Positions 15,474 to 24,964 of a stretch of DNA of 64,000 nt are shown one piece after another (the first letter of the stretch is position 1; each line of letters begins with the position of its first letter). The stretch is from Telmatospirillum sp. J64-1 (GTDB lineage: Bacteria > Pseudomonadota > Alphaproteobacteria > Rhodospirillales > Magnetospirillaceae). The stretch is taken from assembly GCF_006980715.1 (NCBI RefSeq), contig NZ_SBHN01000005.1, positions 1 through 64,000 of the forward strand. Direction: 5' to 3'. The translations under genes were made by a program, and so were the position numbers. A model generated the notes under the pieces. That model searched no databases, had not been told where the DNA came from, and worked only from the letters and a program-made list of their open reading frames with translations.

Positions 15474-15578
15474 GCTGCCTCTCATTATTTATAGCAGTCG
15501 ATATATAAATTCCTTGACAGCCGCAGGCAAGCCTTCCATCCATATATATATTGATTACTAAATAAATGGAGCAGGCAG

Positions 15579-16319
15579 ATGCAGGACTTGAAGGGCAAGG
15601 TTGCGCTGGTGACCGGCGGCGGGCGCGGCATCGGGTTGGCGATTGCACGCCGTCTGGTCGCCCAGGGCGCCGCGGTGGCCGTGACCTATAGCCGCTCGGC
15701 CGAACAGGCGCGCCAATTCGTCGCCGAAACCGAAGAAGCAGGCGGCCGGGGCCTGGCCGTCAAAGCCGATAATCGCGATGCGCAGGCCGTGGAAGCCGCC
15801 GTGGAGCAGACGGTATCGTCTTTCGGTGGCATCGACATACTGGTCAACAATGCGGGGATCTTCGAGGCGCGGCCCCTTGCGGAATTCTCCGACGAAGACT
15901 TCAACCGGACCATGGACGTGAACGTCAAGGCCGTCTTCGTCGCGACGCGTAGCGCCGCGAAACATATGCGGGACGGAGGACGAATCATCTCCATCGGCAG
16001 CAATCTTGCCGAGCGTGTTCCGGCACCCGGAATCAGCCTTTATGCCATGAGCAAGGCCGCGCTGATCGGCTTCACCAAGGGGGCGGCGCGCGACCTCGGA
16101 CCGCGCGGGATCACGGTCAATCTCGTCCAGCCGGGCTCGACGAACACCGAGATGAATCCAGCCGATGGTGAGACCGCGGACATGCAGCGCAGCTATATGG
16201 CGATCCCGCGCTACAACGATGCCGCCGAGGTCGCCGGACTCGTCGCCTGGCTGGCCGGTCCGGACGGCAGGGGCGTGACCGGCGCCAGCTTCACGATCGA
16301 CGGCGGGGCAAACGCGTAA
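15579..16319 (+). CDS. Short-chain dehydrogenase/reductase
   Basis: The 246-residue classical SDR has the NAD(P) motif TGGGRGIG (residues 12-19), NNAG, catalytic Ser in SIGSN, and the YAMSK active-site pair Y-x3-K. The C-terminal SFTIDGG motif is intact. It is a cytoplasmic NAD(P)H-dependent ketone/alcohol oxidoreductase of unknown substrate. Divergence from a TetR gene suggests induction by its substrate or a xenobiotic. Confidence 0.9.
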   Translation: MQDLKGKVALVTGGGRGIGLAIARRLVAQGAAVAVTYSRSAEQARQFVAETEEAGGRGLAVKADNRDAQAVEAAVEQTVSSFGGIDILVNNAGIFEARPLAEFSDEDFNRTMDVNVKAVFVATRSAAKHMRDGGRIISIGSNLAERVPAPGISLYAMSKAALIGFTKGAARDLGPRGITVNLVQPGSTNTEMNPADGETADMQRSYMAIPRYNDAAEVAGLVAWLAGPDGRGVTGASFTIDGGANA

Positions 16320-16411
16320 GGGCAGACGGCATCGAGAAGAGCGGACGCGCCTCGCCCTCCGGACCGGAACGTGTCCGCTTCGATGCTATGCCGGTTCGTC
16401 TCGACGAACGG

Positions 16412-17929
16412 TCAGGATTCCGGCTGCGGGAAGGACACCGTGAAGACCGAGCCCTTGCCGAGCTGGGAACGCACGTCGATGGTAACGCCGAGCAGCTTGG
16501 CCGCCCGCTCGACGATCGCCAGTCCCAGGCCGCTGCCCATCGCCCGGTCCCGCGACGGATTGTCCAGCTGGTGGAATTCGTTGAAGATGTCGAGGAGGCT
16601 GTCTTCCGGGATACCGATCCCCGTATCCCAGACCTCCACCCGAAGCCTGCCCTGGCGCCGCCGCAAGCCGACCAGCACCTTGCCGCGCGGGGTATACTTC
16701 ACCGCATTCGAGACGAGATTGAGCATGAGGCGCTCGAACAGGCCCGGATCGGTCCGCACCACCTCGTTGGTTTCGACCAGCCTGAGGACAATGCCCTTGG
16801 CCTCGGCCGATGCCTTCTGGCTCGTCATCACCTTCGCCAGGATGTCGCCGATCCGGCATTCGACGGCGGCCACGCTGGTCGCGCCGGTTTCCAGCTTCGA
16901 GACGTCCAGCAGGTCGTTCAACTGCTCGCTGAGGATTTCCACGCATTGCTTGGCCGCGACCAGCGGCGGCTCGTTCCCTTCGGGCATGCGCTGGGACAGG
17001 AGTTCCAGGTAGAGGCCGAGGGCATGGAGCGGCTGGCGCAAATCGTGGCTGGCCGCCGCCAGGAAATGCGACTTCGCCAGATTGGCCCGCTCGGCCTCAT
17101 GCCTGGCCCTGGCGATCGCCTGTTCGGCCCGGCTGCGCTCTGTGATGTCGACGGCCATGCTGATGGTCAGACGGCGCCCATCCGGCAAGGGCGCCAGACT
17201 GCCGGAGGTGAAATCCCACAGCAATTGCTGGCCTTCCGCCGTATGGATGGGGAACTGGCCCTCGCGCCTCAGCCCGTCCTCCGACGGGGCGCCGTCGGCA
17301 CGCGCCACCCAAAGGGCGATGGACGGGTCCTCATGGGGCGCGTATCCGGTCAGTTCGGACCATTTGCGGCTGAGGACGATCACCTCGCCGTCCTCGGCGT
17401 GCAGCAGGACGGGAAAGGGCGAATCGGTCAAGGCTTGGCGGAAGCGCAATTCGCTTTCCTTCGCCGCCACCCGCATTGCCTCGCCACGCGCCAATTGCCG
17501 TTGCAGCGTCATGCGCATGGACTGGAGTTCCAGGAAGGCCGAAACCTTCGCCGCCAGGACGATGTCGTCCACCGGCCCCTCGATGTAGTCGATGGCGCCG
17601 ACGGCATAGGCGCGATGGCGATTGGCCGAATCGCAGGAGCGGGGGTCGATGAAGAGGATCGGAATATGGCGGGTGCTTTCCTCCTCCTTCAGCAGCGCCG
17701 CCACCTCGAAAACCTCCATTTCCGGCAGATCGACCGTCAGCAGGACCAAGGCGAAATCCTCGGCAACGCAGCGGGCGAGAACCTCGTTCCCGGTCTGCGC
17801 CGTGACCAGTTCGCAATCCGTACGGTTCAGCTTGCCGCCCAGGAAAAACAGATGCTCGGGATCGCGGTCGACGAGCAATATCTTCGGCTTGGCGAGTATC
17901 GTCGTCGCTGAGATCCGAGAAAACGTCAT
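16412..17929 (-). CDS. Histidine kinase with degenerate receiver and PAS domain
   Basis: The 505-residue cytoplasmic protein has a receiver-like domain (about 15-130), a PAS region (about 160-270), a HisKA domain with SHDLRQPLHALGLYLELL and an ATPase domain with NLVSNAVKYTPRG, DTGIGIP and GSGLGLAI. In the receiver the phospho-acceptor position reads LLTVDLPEM, with Thr where Asp is expected, and the conserved Lys region reads DYIEGPV, so it is probably not phosphorylated. It is encoded last in an operon with a CheR-like gene (4-base overlap) and the giant kinase. Confidence 0.88.
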   Translation of the reverse strand: MTFSRISATTILAKPKILLVDRDPEHLFFLGGKLNRTDCELVTAQTGNEVLARCVAEDFALVLLTVDLPEMEVFEVAALLKEEESTRHIPILFIDPRSCDSANRHRAYAVGAIDYIEGPVDDIVLAAKVSAFLELQSMRMTLQRQLARGEAMRVAAKESELRFRQALTDSPFPVLLHAEDGEVIVLSRKWSELTGYAPHEDPSIALWVARADGAPSEDGLRREGQFPIHTAEGQQLLWDFTSGSLAPLPDGRRLTISMAVDITERSRAEQAIARARHEAERANLAKSHFLAAASHDLRQPLHALGLYLELLSQRMPEGNEPPLVAAKQCVEILSEQLNDLLDVSKLETGATSVAAVECRIGDILAKVMTSQKASAEAKGIVLRLVETNEVVRTDPGLFERLMLNLVSNAVKYTPRGKVLVGLRRRQGRLRVEVWDTGIGIPEDSLLDIFNEFHQLDNPSRDRAMGSGLGLAIVERAAKLLGVTIDVRSQLGKGSVFTVSFPQPES

Positions 17930-18768
17930 ACCCTGCCCTCCTCGGCGCGCCGAAAGATCCGAAGTTCCTGATCAAGGGTCGTGAAAATTGCCCGGGCGTC
18001 AGTGTGCCGTAAACTTTCCCGGTTCCCTAGACATAGAAAGCCCCCACGGGTCAAGCTTTCATGAAACAGTTTCAGGACGCGATTCTGGAGCTGCTCGTCG
18101 AAATATATCATGACATTACGGCACATGATCATCTGCACTTCGCAGAACACGCCGTCGGACACCAGGTTGTGATGCGCGAAGACTATGTTTTTGCGCAGAC
18201 TGTCCGCCATGCGGATGAAGCCGTAACTGGCGTTGTAGTAATCCGAGAAATCGGCCTTGCCGCCGCCCTCCCGATAGTTGCGTTCCATGTCGGCAAGGTC
18301 GCGGGAGGGGAAGATGCCGTCCTCCGCCTTCTGCAAGGCCACGTCGTTGATGTCCGTCGCATAGATCTGGGTCCGCTCCAGCAGCCCTTCCTCCCGCAGC
18401 AGGATCGCCAGGGAATAGGCTTCCTCGCCATTGGCACAGCCCGCCAGCCAGACATTGATGCGGGGATAGCTGTGCAGCAGCGGCACCACGGTCTCGCGCA
18501 GCGCCCGGAAGACCGGGGGATCGCGGAAGAACTCGCTGACCGGCACCGACAGATGCGACAGGACCTGGCGCAGGAAATTCTCCTCGTGGATGACCCGCGG
18601 GATCAGTTCCGAGACATTGCGGCACCCGACCGCCGCCGTCAGGGCCAGGACCCGCCGCCTCAGAGAGGCCTTGGCGTAATGCCTGAAATCATAGCCCTGA
18701 TGCCGCGCCAAGGCTTCAAGGAACAGCGATATCTCAAGCTCCTGCACATCGGCGGCTTGACGAGTCAC
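17926..18768 (-). CDS. CheR-type SAM-dependent methyltransferase
   Basis: The 280-residue protein has the CheR helical N-domain and catalytic domain: VPVSEFFRDPPVFRALRE, NVWLAGCANGEEAYSLAILL (SAM site), ATDIN and MCRNVMIYFD. CheR proteins methylate glutamates of chemoreceptors, but no MCP is encoded here. Sitting between two hybrid kinases, it more likely belongs to a CheR-linked kinase system acting on kinase or non-receptor targets. It starts 4 bases after the giant kinase stop. Confidence 0.9.
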   Translation of the reverse strand: MTRQAADVQELEISLFLEALARHQGYDFRHYAKASLRRRVLALTAAVGCRNVSELIPRVIHEENFLRQVLSHLSVPVSEFFRDPPVFRALRETVVPLLHSYPRINVWLAGCANGEEAYSLAILLREEGLLERTQIYATDINDVALQKAEDGIFPSRDLADMERNYREGGGKADFSDYYNASYGFIRMADSLRKNIVFAHHNLVSDGVFCEVQMIMCRNVMIYFDEQLQNRVLKLFHESLTRGGFLCLGNRESLRHTDARAIFTTLDQELRIFRRAEEGRV

Positions 18769-18772
18769 GATC

Positions 18773-21700
18773 TCAGGCCATCACCAGGTTGCGCATGAGG
18801 GCCAGCAAGGCGTCGATCTCGACCGGCTTGGACATGTATTCGGTCGCCCCCGCCTGGATGCATTTGTCGCGGTCCCCAGGCATCGCCTTGGCCGTCAGGG
18901 CGATGATCGGCAGGGTCTTGAAGCGCGGATGGCGGCGGATTTCCCGCATCGTCTGATAGCCGTCCATGCCGGGCATCATGATGTCCATCAGCACGCAATC
19001 CACCTGCGGCGCCTCGTCCAACTGGGCCAGGGCCTTCTGGCCGTCCTGGGCCATCAGGACCTTCAGCCCCTTGGCCCGCAGGACCTTGGACAGGGCGAAG
19101 GCATTCCGCATGTCGTCATCGACCACCAGAACGGTGCAGCCGCTGCCCACCTCCTGCTTGGCCTGCTGCGCGCGCAAGGCCATCTGCTGTCCCTCGGGCA
19201 GATGGCTCTGCACGCTGTGAAGGAACAGCGTCACCTCGTCCAGCAGGCGCTCGGGGGCCCGGCCGCCCTTGATGACGATGCTGTCGGTATGCTCGCGCAG
19301 GGCCAGGGTCTCGGCGGCGGTCAGGTCGCGCGCCGAATAGACCACCACCGGCGGCAGCGTCAGATTCTCGCGGACGCAGCGGTCGAGCCATTCGACGCCG
19401 TCGATGTCCGGCAGGCCCAGGTCGAGGATCAGGCAATCGTAGCGGCCGCCCTGGCGCAGAAGCTCCATGGCCTTCTCGCCCGAGTCTGCCTCGCTGATCT
19501 CCACTTCCCGGCCGCGCAGCAGGGTGGTCACCGCCTTGCGTGTCGCCGGGTCGTCCTCCACCAGCAGAACCCGCCGGGGCTCGGAGGCCTTGCCGGAATG
19601 GCGCAGACGGTCCAGCACGCCCTCGATCACCTCGCGGCTGACCGGCTTGGTGGCGAAACCGACCGCCCCCAGGTCGAGTCCCCGGCCATCTCCGTCATGG
19701 GCGGACATGAAATGCACCGGGATATGGCGGGTCTCTGGAGCCTGCTTCAGCCTCTCCATCACCGTCCAGCCGTCGAGGCGAGGCAGACCGACATCGAGCA
19801 CGATGCCCGTCGGGCGATAGGTCTTCGCCAGTTCGAGTCCGGCCATGCCGTCGCCGGCCAACAGGCATTTGAAACCGCGCTTGCGGGCAAGGTCGCAAAT
19901 GATGCGGGCGAAGGCGGGATCGTCCTCGATCACCAGAATGGTTTCGTCCTGCGGCGTCAGGGTGTCGCGGTCATCTTCCTGCGTCTGCGGCGACAGGAAG
20001 GGCGCAGGCTTCGGCGGCGGAGGAAGCGCCGGGGATTCCGCCTGCTCTGCGGGAACCGGCAAGGCGGGCGTCAGCGGCAGGACCAGGGTGAAGACGCTGC
20101 CCTCCCCTTCGACGCTGGAGACCAGGACGTCGCCGCCCAGGAAGCGGGCGAGCTTGCGGGAAATGCTGAGGCCCAACCCGGTCCCGCCATAGCGCCGGCT
20201 GGCACTGCCGTCCACCTGTTCGAAGGCTTCGAAGATGCGGCTCAACTGATCGGACGGAATGCCGATCCCGCTATCGGCCACCTCGATGGCCAGGGCCTCG
20301 GTGACATCGAGGCCGACGATGGCGAAGGCCGCCACGTCCCTGGGCCGCTCGAGGCGTACGGAGATGCCGCCGCTCTCGGTGAACTTGATGGCATTGCTCA
20401 CCAGATTGTTGAGGATCTGGTCGATCTTGCCCCGGTCGGACCGCCAGGCGGCGGGCAGGTCGGCGGCGGCTTCGACGGTGAAGGTCAAGCCCTTGGCTTC
20501 CGCCAGTCGGCGGAAGCGGCGGCGGATGGATTCGGTGAATTCCTCCTGTTCGATCGCGCTCGCCACGATCTCCATCTTGCCGGCCTCGACCTTGGAAAGG
20601 TCGAGGATGTCGTTGAGCAGCCGCAGCAGATGCGTTCCGCTTTCCTCAATGACCCGCGCCGAATCCACCTGATCCGCGCTGAGATTGCCCTCTTCGTTGT
20701 CCGCCAGGCTGCGGGCCAGGATCAGCAAGCTGTTGAGCGGCGTGCGCAATTCGTGGGACATGTTGGCGAGGAATTCGGACTTGTAGCGGCTGGCCGTTTC
20801 CCGCTCCAGGGCGCGGTGGTCGGCCTCCATCCTGGCGATCTCCAGGATCTTGGCCTGCTCGTCCATCTGCCGGGCCTTTTCCTCGAGCTCCTCGTTGGTG
20901 GCCTGCAATTCCTCGCGCTGCGCCCGCAATTCCTCTTCCGAAGCCCGCAATTCCTCGTTGGCCGCCTGCAACTGATCGCTTTGCGCCCGCAATTCCTCTT
21001 CCGAGGCCCGCAATTCCTCGGCCTGCTTCTGGGTCTGGTCGAGCAGCAGCCGGGTATGTTCGTTGCGTTCGAGGATTTCCAGATTGAGCGCGATCAGCGG
21101 CGCGGCTTCCTCGATCAGGGCCTGCTGCTCGGCGGTGAAGGGACCGAAGGCGCCGATCTCGATCACGCCGACGACCTTGTCCTTGGTCATGAGCGGCACG
21201 ACCAGCACCTGGCCCGGCACGGCATCGCCCATCCCGGAATTGATGCGGCGGGGATAGTCGCCGGGAAGATCGGTGAGCAGGATGGGCTTGCCGCCGAGCG
21301 CCGCCTGGCCGACCAGCCCCTCTCCCGGTGCGAAGGCGGCCCTGATGTCGAGCGCCGCCGTGACACCGTAGCCGCCGGTCAGCCGCCAAACCTTGCCGTC
21401 CTCGTCCCAGACATAGAAGGCGCCGACTCCGCCCTTCAGCAGAGGCACCAGGGTTTCGATGGCCGTCTGGCACAGATCGCGGCGGGTGGCGGCCTGCTGC
21501 AAAAGCTTGCCCAGCTGCGCCAGATGCGCCTTGACCCAGTGCTGGCCCTCCAGCCGCCCGGCCGCATCCTTCAGCACCTGAACCGCCCGCGCCATCATCG
21601 AGACTTCGCTGCGGCCCTCGCGGAACGGCACCTCGATGCTCAGGTCGCCCGCCGCCAGGGCCTGCATGCGGTGACGCAGGATACCCAGCGGCCCCACGAT

Positions 21701-22342
21701 CCCGCGCGTGATCGCGACGGCGAGGAACAACCCCAGCAGGGTCAGCACCAGCAAAGCCCCGACCACGTGGAGGAAGGCTTCCTGCCGTGCGGCGTTGGCG
21801 GCAGCCCTCTTTTCCCACGCCATGTCACGGGCGAAGGTGACGATGTCGACAACCTTCTGCTCCACCACCGCTTCCGCCGGCATGCCGTGATTCAGGACAT
21901 TGGCGACGGCCTCTTCGCGGCGGCCCTCGCGCATCAATTGCAGGCTGACCTGCCGCACGCGGCGACGCTCGTCCAGCGCCAGCAAGGCCTCGGTGACATC
22001 TTGCGGGTTGCCCTGGTAGACCCTGCGGACATTTTCGAGATGGGCGACCGTCTGGCGGTCGAGCTCGGCCAGCCGCGCCGCGATGCCCTCGACATCTTCC
22101 GGCCCCAGCACCTGCAACAGGCGCTGGCCCTCACCATACATCCTGGCGACGCCCAACCGCGCCTGCTGGACCTCGTCGATCACCGTCATGGAATGATCAA
22201 AGATCTCGTCGGTCAGTGTCGACATGACCGAGAGGGTTCGCAGCGCCAAAGCCCCCATCACCATGGTAACAAGGATCAGAACGGCAAACCCCATAGTCAG
22301 GCGAACGACTATGGGTAAGTTGGATAGCCGCGAAGAAAGCAT
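18773..22342 (-). CDS. Giant hybrid histidine kinase (HAMP-GAF-coiled coil-HisKA-HATPase-REC-REC-REC)
   Basis: The 1189-residue inner-membrane sensor has TM1 at about 13-35, a helical periplasmic region, TM2 at about 190-213, HAMP to about 266, GAF at about 285-425 and a long coiled coil with repeats of ELRASEEELRAQ at 430-520. The kinase core follows (ANMSHELRTPLNSLL; NNLVSNAIKFTESGG; DSGIGIP; GTGLGLSI). Three receivers, each with an intact acceptor (VLDVGLPRLDG, ILDLGLPDIDG, LMDIMMPGMDG), end the protein. It is first in the three-gene operon and probably phosphorylates partners through an unseen Hpt protein. The ligand is unknown. Confidence 0.92.
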   Translation of the reverse strand: MLSSRLSNLPIVVRLTMGFAVLILVTMVMGALALRTLSVMSTLTDEIFDHSMTVIDEVQQARLGVARMYGEGQRLLQVLGPEDVEGIAARLAELDRQTVAHLENVRRVYQGNPQDVTEALLALDERRRVRQVSLQLMREGRREEAVANVLNHGMPAEAVVEQKVVDIVTFARDMAWEKRAAANAARQEAFLHVVGALLVLTLLGLFLAVAITRGIVGPLGILRHRMQALAAGDLSIEVPFREGRSEVSMMARAVQVLKDAAGRLEGQHWVKAHLAQLGKLLQQAATRRDLCQTAIETLVPLLKGGVGAFYVWDEDGKVWRLTGGYGVTAALDIRAAFAPGEGLVGQAALGGKPILLTDLPGDYPRRINSGMGDAVPGQVLVVPLMTKDKVVGVIEIGAFGPFTAEQQALIEEAAPLIALNLEILERNEHTRLLLDQTQKQAEELRASEEELRAQSDQLQAANEELRASEEELRAQREELQATNEELEEKARQMDEQAKILEIARMEADHRALERETASRYKSEFLANMSHELRTPLNSLLILARSLADNEEGNLSADQVDSARVIEESGTHLLRLLNDILDLSKVEAGKMEIVASAIEQEEFTESIRRRFRRLAEAKGLTFTVEAAADLPAAWRSDRGKIDQILNNLVSNAIKFTESGGISVRLERPRDVAAFAIVGLDVTEALAIEVADSGIGIPSDQLSRIFEAFEQVDGSASRRYGGTGLGLSISRKLARFLGGDVLVSSVEGEGSVFTLVLPLTPALPVPAEQAESPALPPPPKPAPFLSPQTQEDDRDTLTPQDETILVIEDDPAFARIICDLARKRGFKCLLAGDGMAGLELAKTYRPTGIVLDVGLPRLDGWTVMERLKQAPETRHIPVHFMSAHDGDGRGLDLGAVGFATKPVSREVIEGVLDRLRHSGKASEPRRVLLVEDDPATRKAVTTLLRGREVEISEADSGEKAMELLRQGGRYDCLILDLGLPDIDGVEWLDRCVRENLTLPPVVVYSARDLTAAETLALREHTDSIVIKGGRAPERLLDEVTLFLHSVQSHLPEGQQMALRAQQAKQEVGSGCTVLVVDDDMRNAFALSKVLRAKGLKVLMAQDGQKALAQLDEAPQVDCVLMDIMMPGMDGYQTMREIRRHPRFKTLPIIALTAKAMPGDRDKCIQAGATEYMSKPVEIDALLALMRNLVMA

Positions 22343-22742
22343 ACAGAAAGCCTTTTACCAGCATCGGCCGCCCTGCATCCGGCACAAAAACTTCCGTGTT
22401 CTTATACTATACAGCCCAGCCGAAGGCATTGACCGGGCGACAATCCTCGAATCCAGGGTGCAGATGTCTCACCACCATAATTTCTCGGCCTTATACAGCG
22501 GATATAAGCGGCCTGAACATGGTTTTTTGCGAGCCTATGACTATAGGGTGTAGCCCTGGCTGAAACGCCTATCCCAGGGGAACCGGCATATCCGTGGAAG
22601 ACGTGAAGGCCGTCCTTCTTGCGGCCCCAGGCCGCCGGCCGCCTTTTGCCTGTGGCGGAGCCGGCCCGCTATTCAGGGATTAGCGACCACATTGCACCCA
22701 CAAGCGCTGCGACCAAAAAAATTTGCGGGTCCTAGAAATGGC
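22343..22742. other. Intergenic region upstream of the giant kinase
   Basis: About 400 bases without a supported gene. The part next to the kinase (22380-22560) is relatively AT-rich and should hold its promoter. A 109-codon frame at 22224-22553 overlaps the kinase start antisense and has no credible ribosome binding site. Nothing else is recognisable. Confidence 0.5.
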
Positions 22743-22770
22743 AAAACCCCAAGGTTTCCCTTGGGGTTTT
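22743..22770 (-). terminator. Rho-independent terminator of tRNA-Val
   Basis: AAAACCCCAAGG-GAAA-CCTTGGGGTTTT read on the minus strand: a 12-bp perfect stem with a GNRA-type tetraloop and a T run, 2 bases after the tRNA 3' end. Confidence 0.92.
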
Positions 22771-22772
22771 GA

Positions 22773-22847
22773 TGGTGGGCGGTACTGGGATTGAACCAGT
22801 GACCCCTACGATGTCAACGTAGTGCTCTCCCGCTGAGCTAACCGCCC
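22773..22847 (-). tRNA. tRNA-Val (GAC)
   Basis: The minus strand folds as a full cloverleaf: acceptor GGGCGGU pairing with ACCGCCC, D arm AGCUCAGCGGGAGAGC, anticodon stem CUACG/CGUAG around UUGACAU (anticodon GAC), and T arm with GGUUCAAUCC. The CCA end is encoded (22773-22775). No integrase or duplicated tRNA end was seen near it. Confidence 0.96.
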
Positions 22848-23002
22848 TTTCGTCCGCCGCCGCCGTGTAGTGCGCTGCGGAGGCCGGTCTTTTAGCGCTG
22901 TCCGCAGGGCTTGGCAATACCTTTTTTTCACTTTTCGAACACAAAGGCTCCGGCACTGTTCGAAGGGATGACAGAAGGCCGGGATTCCTCTAAATCAGTT
23001 TC

Positions 23003-23899
23003 ATGGACAGCATTCCAAACAAAGGCTGGCAGGCGCCCGAAGGCCAGGGAGAGGTCTTCGACATCACTGAACCGTCGCGGCAAACGGTTCCGCTGGTTTT
23101 CGCTTCGCCTCATAGCGGGCGCAACTATCCTGCGGATTTCGTCGCCGCCTCGGCACTTGATCCGCAGACCCTTCGCAAGTCGGAAGACAGCTTCGTCGAC
23201 GAGCTGTTCGCTGCCGCGCCCGAATTCGGCGCGCCGATCATCCGCGCCCTCTTCCCGCGCGCCTATCTCGATCTCAACCGCGAACCCTACGAGCTGGACC
23301 CGGCCATGTTCGCCGACCGGCTGCCGCCCCATGCCAATGTCCGCTCGCCCCGCGTCGCCATCGGCCTGGGCACCATCGCCCGGCTGGTCGCCAGCGGCGC
23401 CGAGATCTATTCGCGCAAGCTGACCTTCGCCGAGGCTGAACAGCGCATCGCCCGCTTCTATCGCCCCTATCACGATGCCCTGGCCGGACTGATCGAGCGC
23501 ACGCGCGCGCAATTCGGCTATTGCCTGCTGATCGACTGCCATTCCATGCCCTCGACCCCAGGTTCGACGGAGCGTGGCTCGGGCCAGGTGGATTTCGTGC
23601 TGGGCGACGTCTTCGGCACCTCGGCCGCACCCAGCCTCTGCGCCACGGTCGAATCCGTGCTGAAGGGCCAGGGATACCGCGTCGTGCGCAACACCCCCTA
23701 TGCCGGCGGCTTCACCACCTATCACTACGGCCAACCTTCGCGGGGCGTGCATGCCCTGCAGATCGAGATCAACCGTCACCTCTACATGGTAGAGGAGACA
23801 CACGAGCGCAGCCAGGGCTTCACCCGGCTCGCCAATCACCTGAGGGCGGTGATCGCCGCCCTGACCACCCTCCCCGCCTCGGACTTCGTGCCGCGATGA
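23003..23899 (+). CDS. N-formylglutamate amidohydrolase family protein
   Basis: The 298-residue protein carries LVFASPHSGRNYP near the N-terminus, LDLNREPYELD, LLIDCHSMPS and LQIEINRHLYM, the conserved blocks of the HutG/N-formylglutamate deformylase family, a zinc-dependent amidohydrolase. It would release formate and glutamate from N-formylglutamate or act on a related N-acyl amino acid. No other hut gene is near, so a role in histidine breakdown is not shown. It overlaps the acetyltransferase gene by 4 bases. Confidence 0.88.
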   Translation: MDSIPNKGWQAPEGQGEVFDITEPSRQTVPLVFASPHSGRNYPADFVAASALDPQTLRKSEDSFVDELFAAAPEFGAPIIRALFPRAYLDLNREPYELDPAMFADRLPPHANVRSPRVAIGLGTIARLVASGAEIYSRKLTFAEAEQRIARFYRPYHDALAGLIERTRAQFGYCLLIDCHSMPSTPGSTERGSGQVDFVLGDVFGTSAAPSLCATVESVLKGQGYRVVRNTPYAGGFTTYHYGQPSRGVHALQIEINRHLYMVEETHERSQGFTRLANHLRAVIAALTTLPASDFVPR

Positions 23900-24459
23900 C
23901 ACCCTCCTCCCTCCTGCCTGTCCTGGTGCGCGATGCCACCGAAGAGGACATGGACGCCGTTTGCGCCATCTATGGCTATTACGTCACCCGCAGCTGCGCC
24001 TCCTTCGAGGAAGTGCCGCCTTCGGTGGAGGAAATGCGCGCGCGACGACGGACCGTGCTGGAGCGCGGCCTGCCCTATCTGGTGGCGGAATATGACGGCG
24101 ACATCATGGGCTTCACCTATGCCGGCCCCTTCCGCCATCGCTCGGCCTATCGCTTCACCGTCGAGGATTCCATCTATGTCGGGCCGCTGGTCCAGGGCCG
24201 GGGCGTCGGCCGCGCCCTGCTGGGCGCCCTGATCGAACGCTGCTCGGCGCTGGGCTATCACCAGATGATCGGGGTGATCGGCGACTCGGCCAATATGGGA
24301 TCGATCAACCTGCACCGCGCCATGGGCTTCCGCCAGGAAGGCGTGCTGCGCGAGGTCGGGTGGAAGTTCAACCGCTGGGTCGACGTGGTGATCATGCACC
24401 GCCCGTTGAGCCCGATGCCCGATCCCGCCGCCGACAAATCCCCCGAACCGGGCGCATAA
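23896..24459 (+). CDS. GNAT N-acetyltransferase, phosphinothricin acetyltransferase-like
   Basis: The 187-residue protein has RDATEEDMDAVCAIYGYYV at the start, the acetyl-CoA loop VQGRGVGRALLGALIE and NLHRAMGFRQEGVLREVGWK, as in the PAT/MnaT (YncA) group. Members acetylate phosphinothricin, methionine sulfoximine or related amino acids. The ATG at 23896 overlaps the upstream stop (ATGA), so translation is coupled. Confidence 0.88.
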   Translation: MTPSSLLPVLVRDATEEDMDAVCAIYGYYVTRSCASFEEVPPSVEEMRARRRTVLERGLPYLVAEYDGDIMGFTYAGPFRHRSAYRFTVEDSIYVGPLVQGRGVGRALLGALIERCSALGYHQMIGVIGDSANMGSINLHRAMGFRQEGVLREVGWKFNRWVDVVIMHRPLSPMPDPAADKSPEPGA

Positions 24460-24509
24460 CGCAGCCGGTCGCCGACCGGGAATGCCGCGCCAGGCATGAA
24501 CCCAATGTC

Positions 24510-24554
24510 ACGGGCCTTTTTTCCTTTTCACAGGAGAAAAGGCCCGTTCTTTTT
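24510..24554 (+). terminator. Rho-independent terminator after the acetyltransferase gene
   Basis: ACGGGCC followed by a T-rich arm pairs with an A-rich arm and GGCCCGT (24510-24547), then TCTTTTTTT. It ends the two-gene unit 23003-24459. Confidence 0.85.
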
Positions 24555-24964
24555 TTGGGGAACACCAATAAAAAATTTCTCTATAAATAAAACCCCAAAA
24601 ACCTTTTCATGTAAAAAGAATATAAGAACCACGGCAAAATCCTCGCCACGCGTGGATCAGAATATCCTTCACACCCCTTGAATCATCTCCCGTTCCGGAT
24701 AGATCAGCTATCTCGGCTGTTACATTCCTAGCTCGAATGTGGTATGAAGCCCTCCTTCGCGCGGGTTTCTCCCGCCTTCGAGAATATTTCTCTCCGCGTC
24801 ATCCATTCCTGTGCCCCCGCATGGGGCGGCTTGTCATTTCCGGAATGGACCTGGGACGCCTTGGCAGCCTTCCGCTGAAGGATCGCGCCTTTCAGGCCCG
24901 GCAGCATGCCTCTTTCCGCTGTTGCCACCCTCCCTGACGACGGAGCCAAGAAAAGGAGTTGTGC
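24555..24964. other. Intergenic region upstream of the BCCT transporter
   Basis: About 410 bases with no supported gene. The first 170 bases are A/T-rich with short homopolymer runs; the rest is of host composition. It presumably contains the transporter promoter. No operator or riboswitch was recognised. Confidence 0.45.

Noticed and set aside
15500..15560. TTGACA at about 15513 as the -35 box of the SDR promoter
   Set aside because: No acceptable -10 box lies 16-18 bases downstream; the AT-rich TATATATA is about 24 bases away.
18929..22318. A 1129-codon frame on the plus strand
   Set aside because: It is the mirror of the hybrid kinase gene and reads as His/Gln/Leu-rich low-complexity sequence, as expected from antisense of high-GC coding DNA.
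22224..22553. 109-codon plus-strand ORF upstream of the giant kinase
   Set aside because: Its first part is antisense to the kinase start and there is no ribosome binding site or recognisable protein.
22773..22847. tRNA-Val as an integration site of a mobile element
   Set aside because: No integrase, no repeated tRNA 3' end and normal host composition on both sides.
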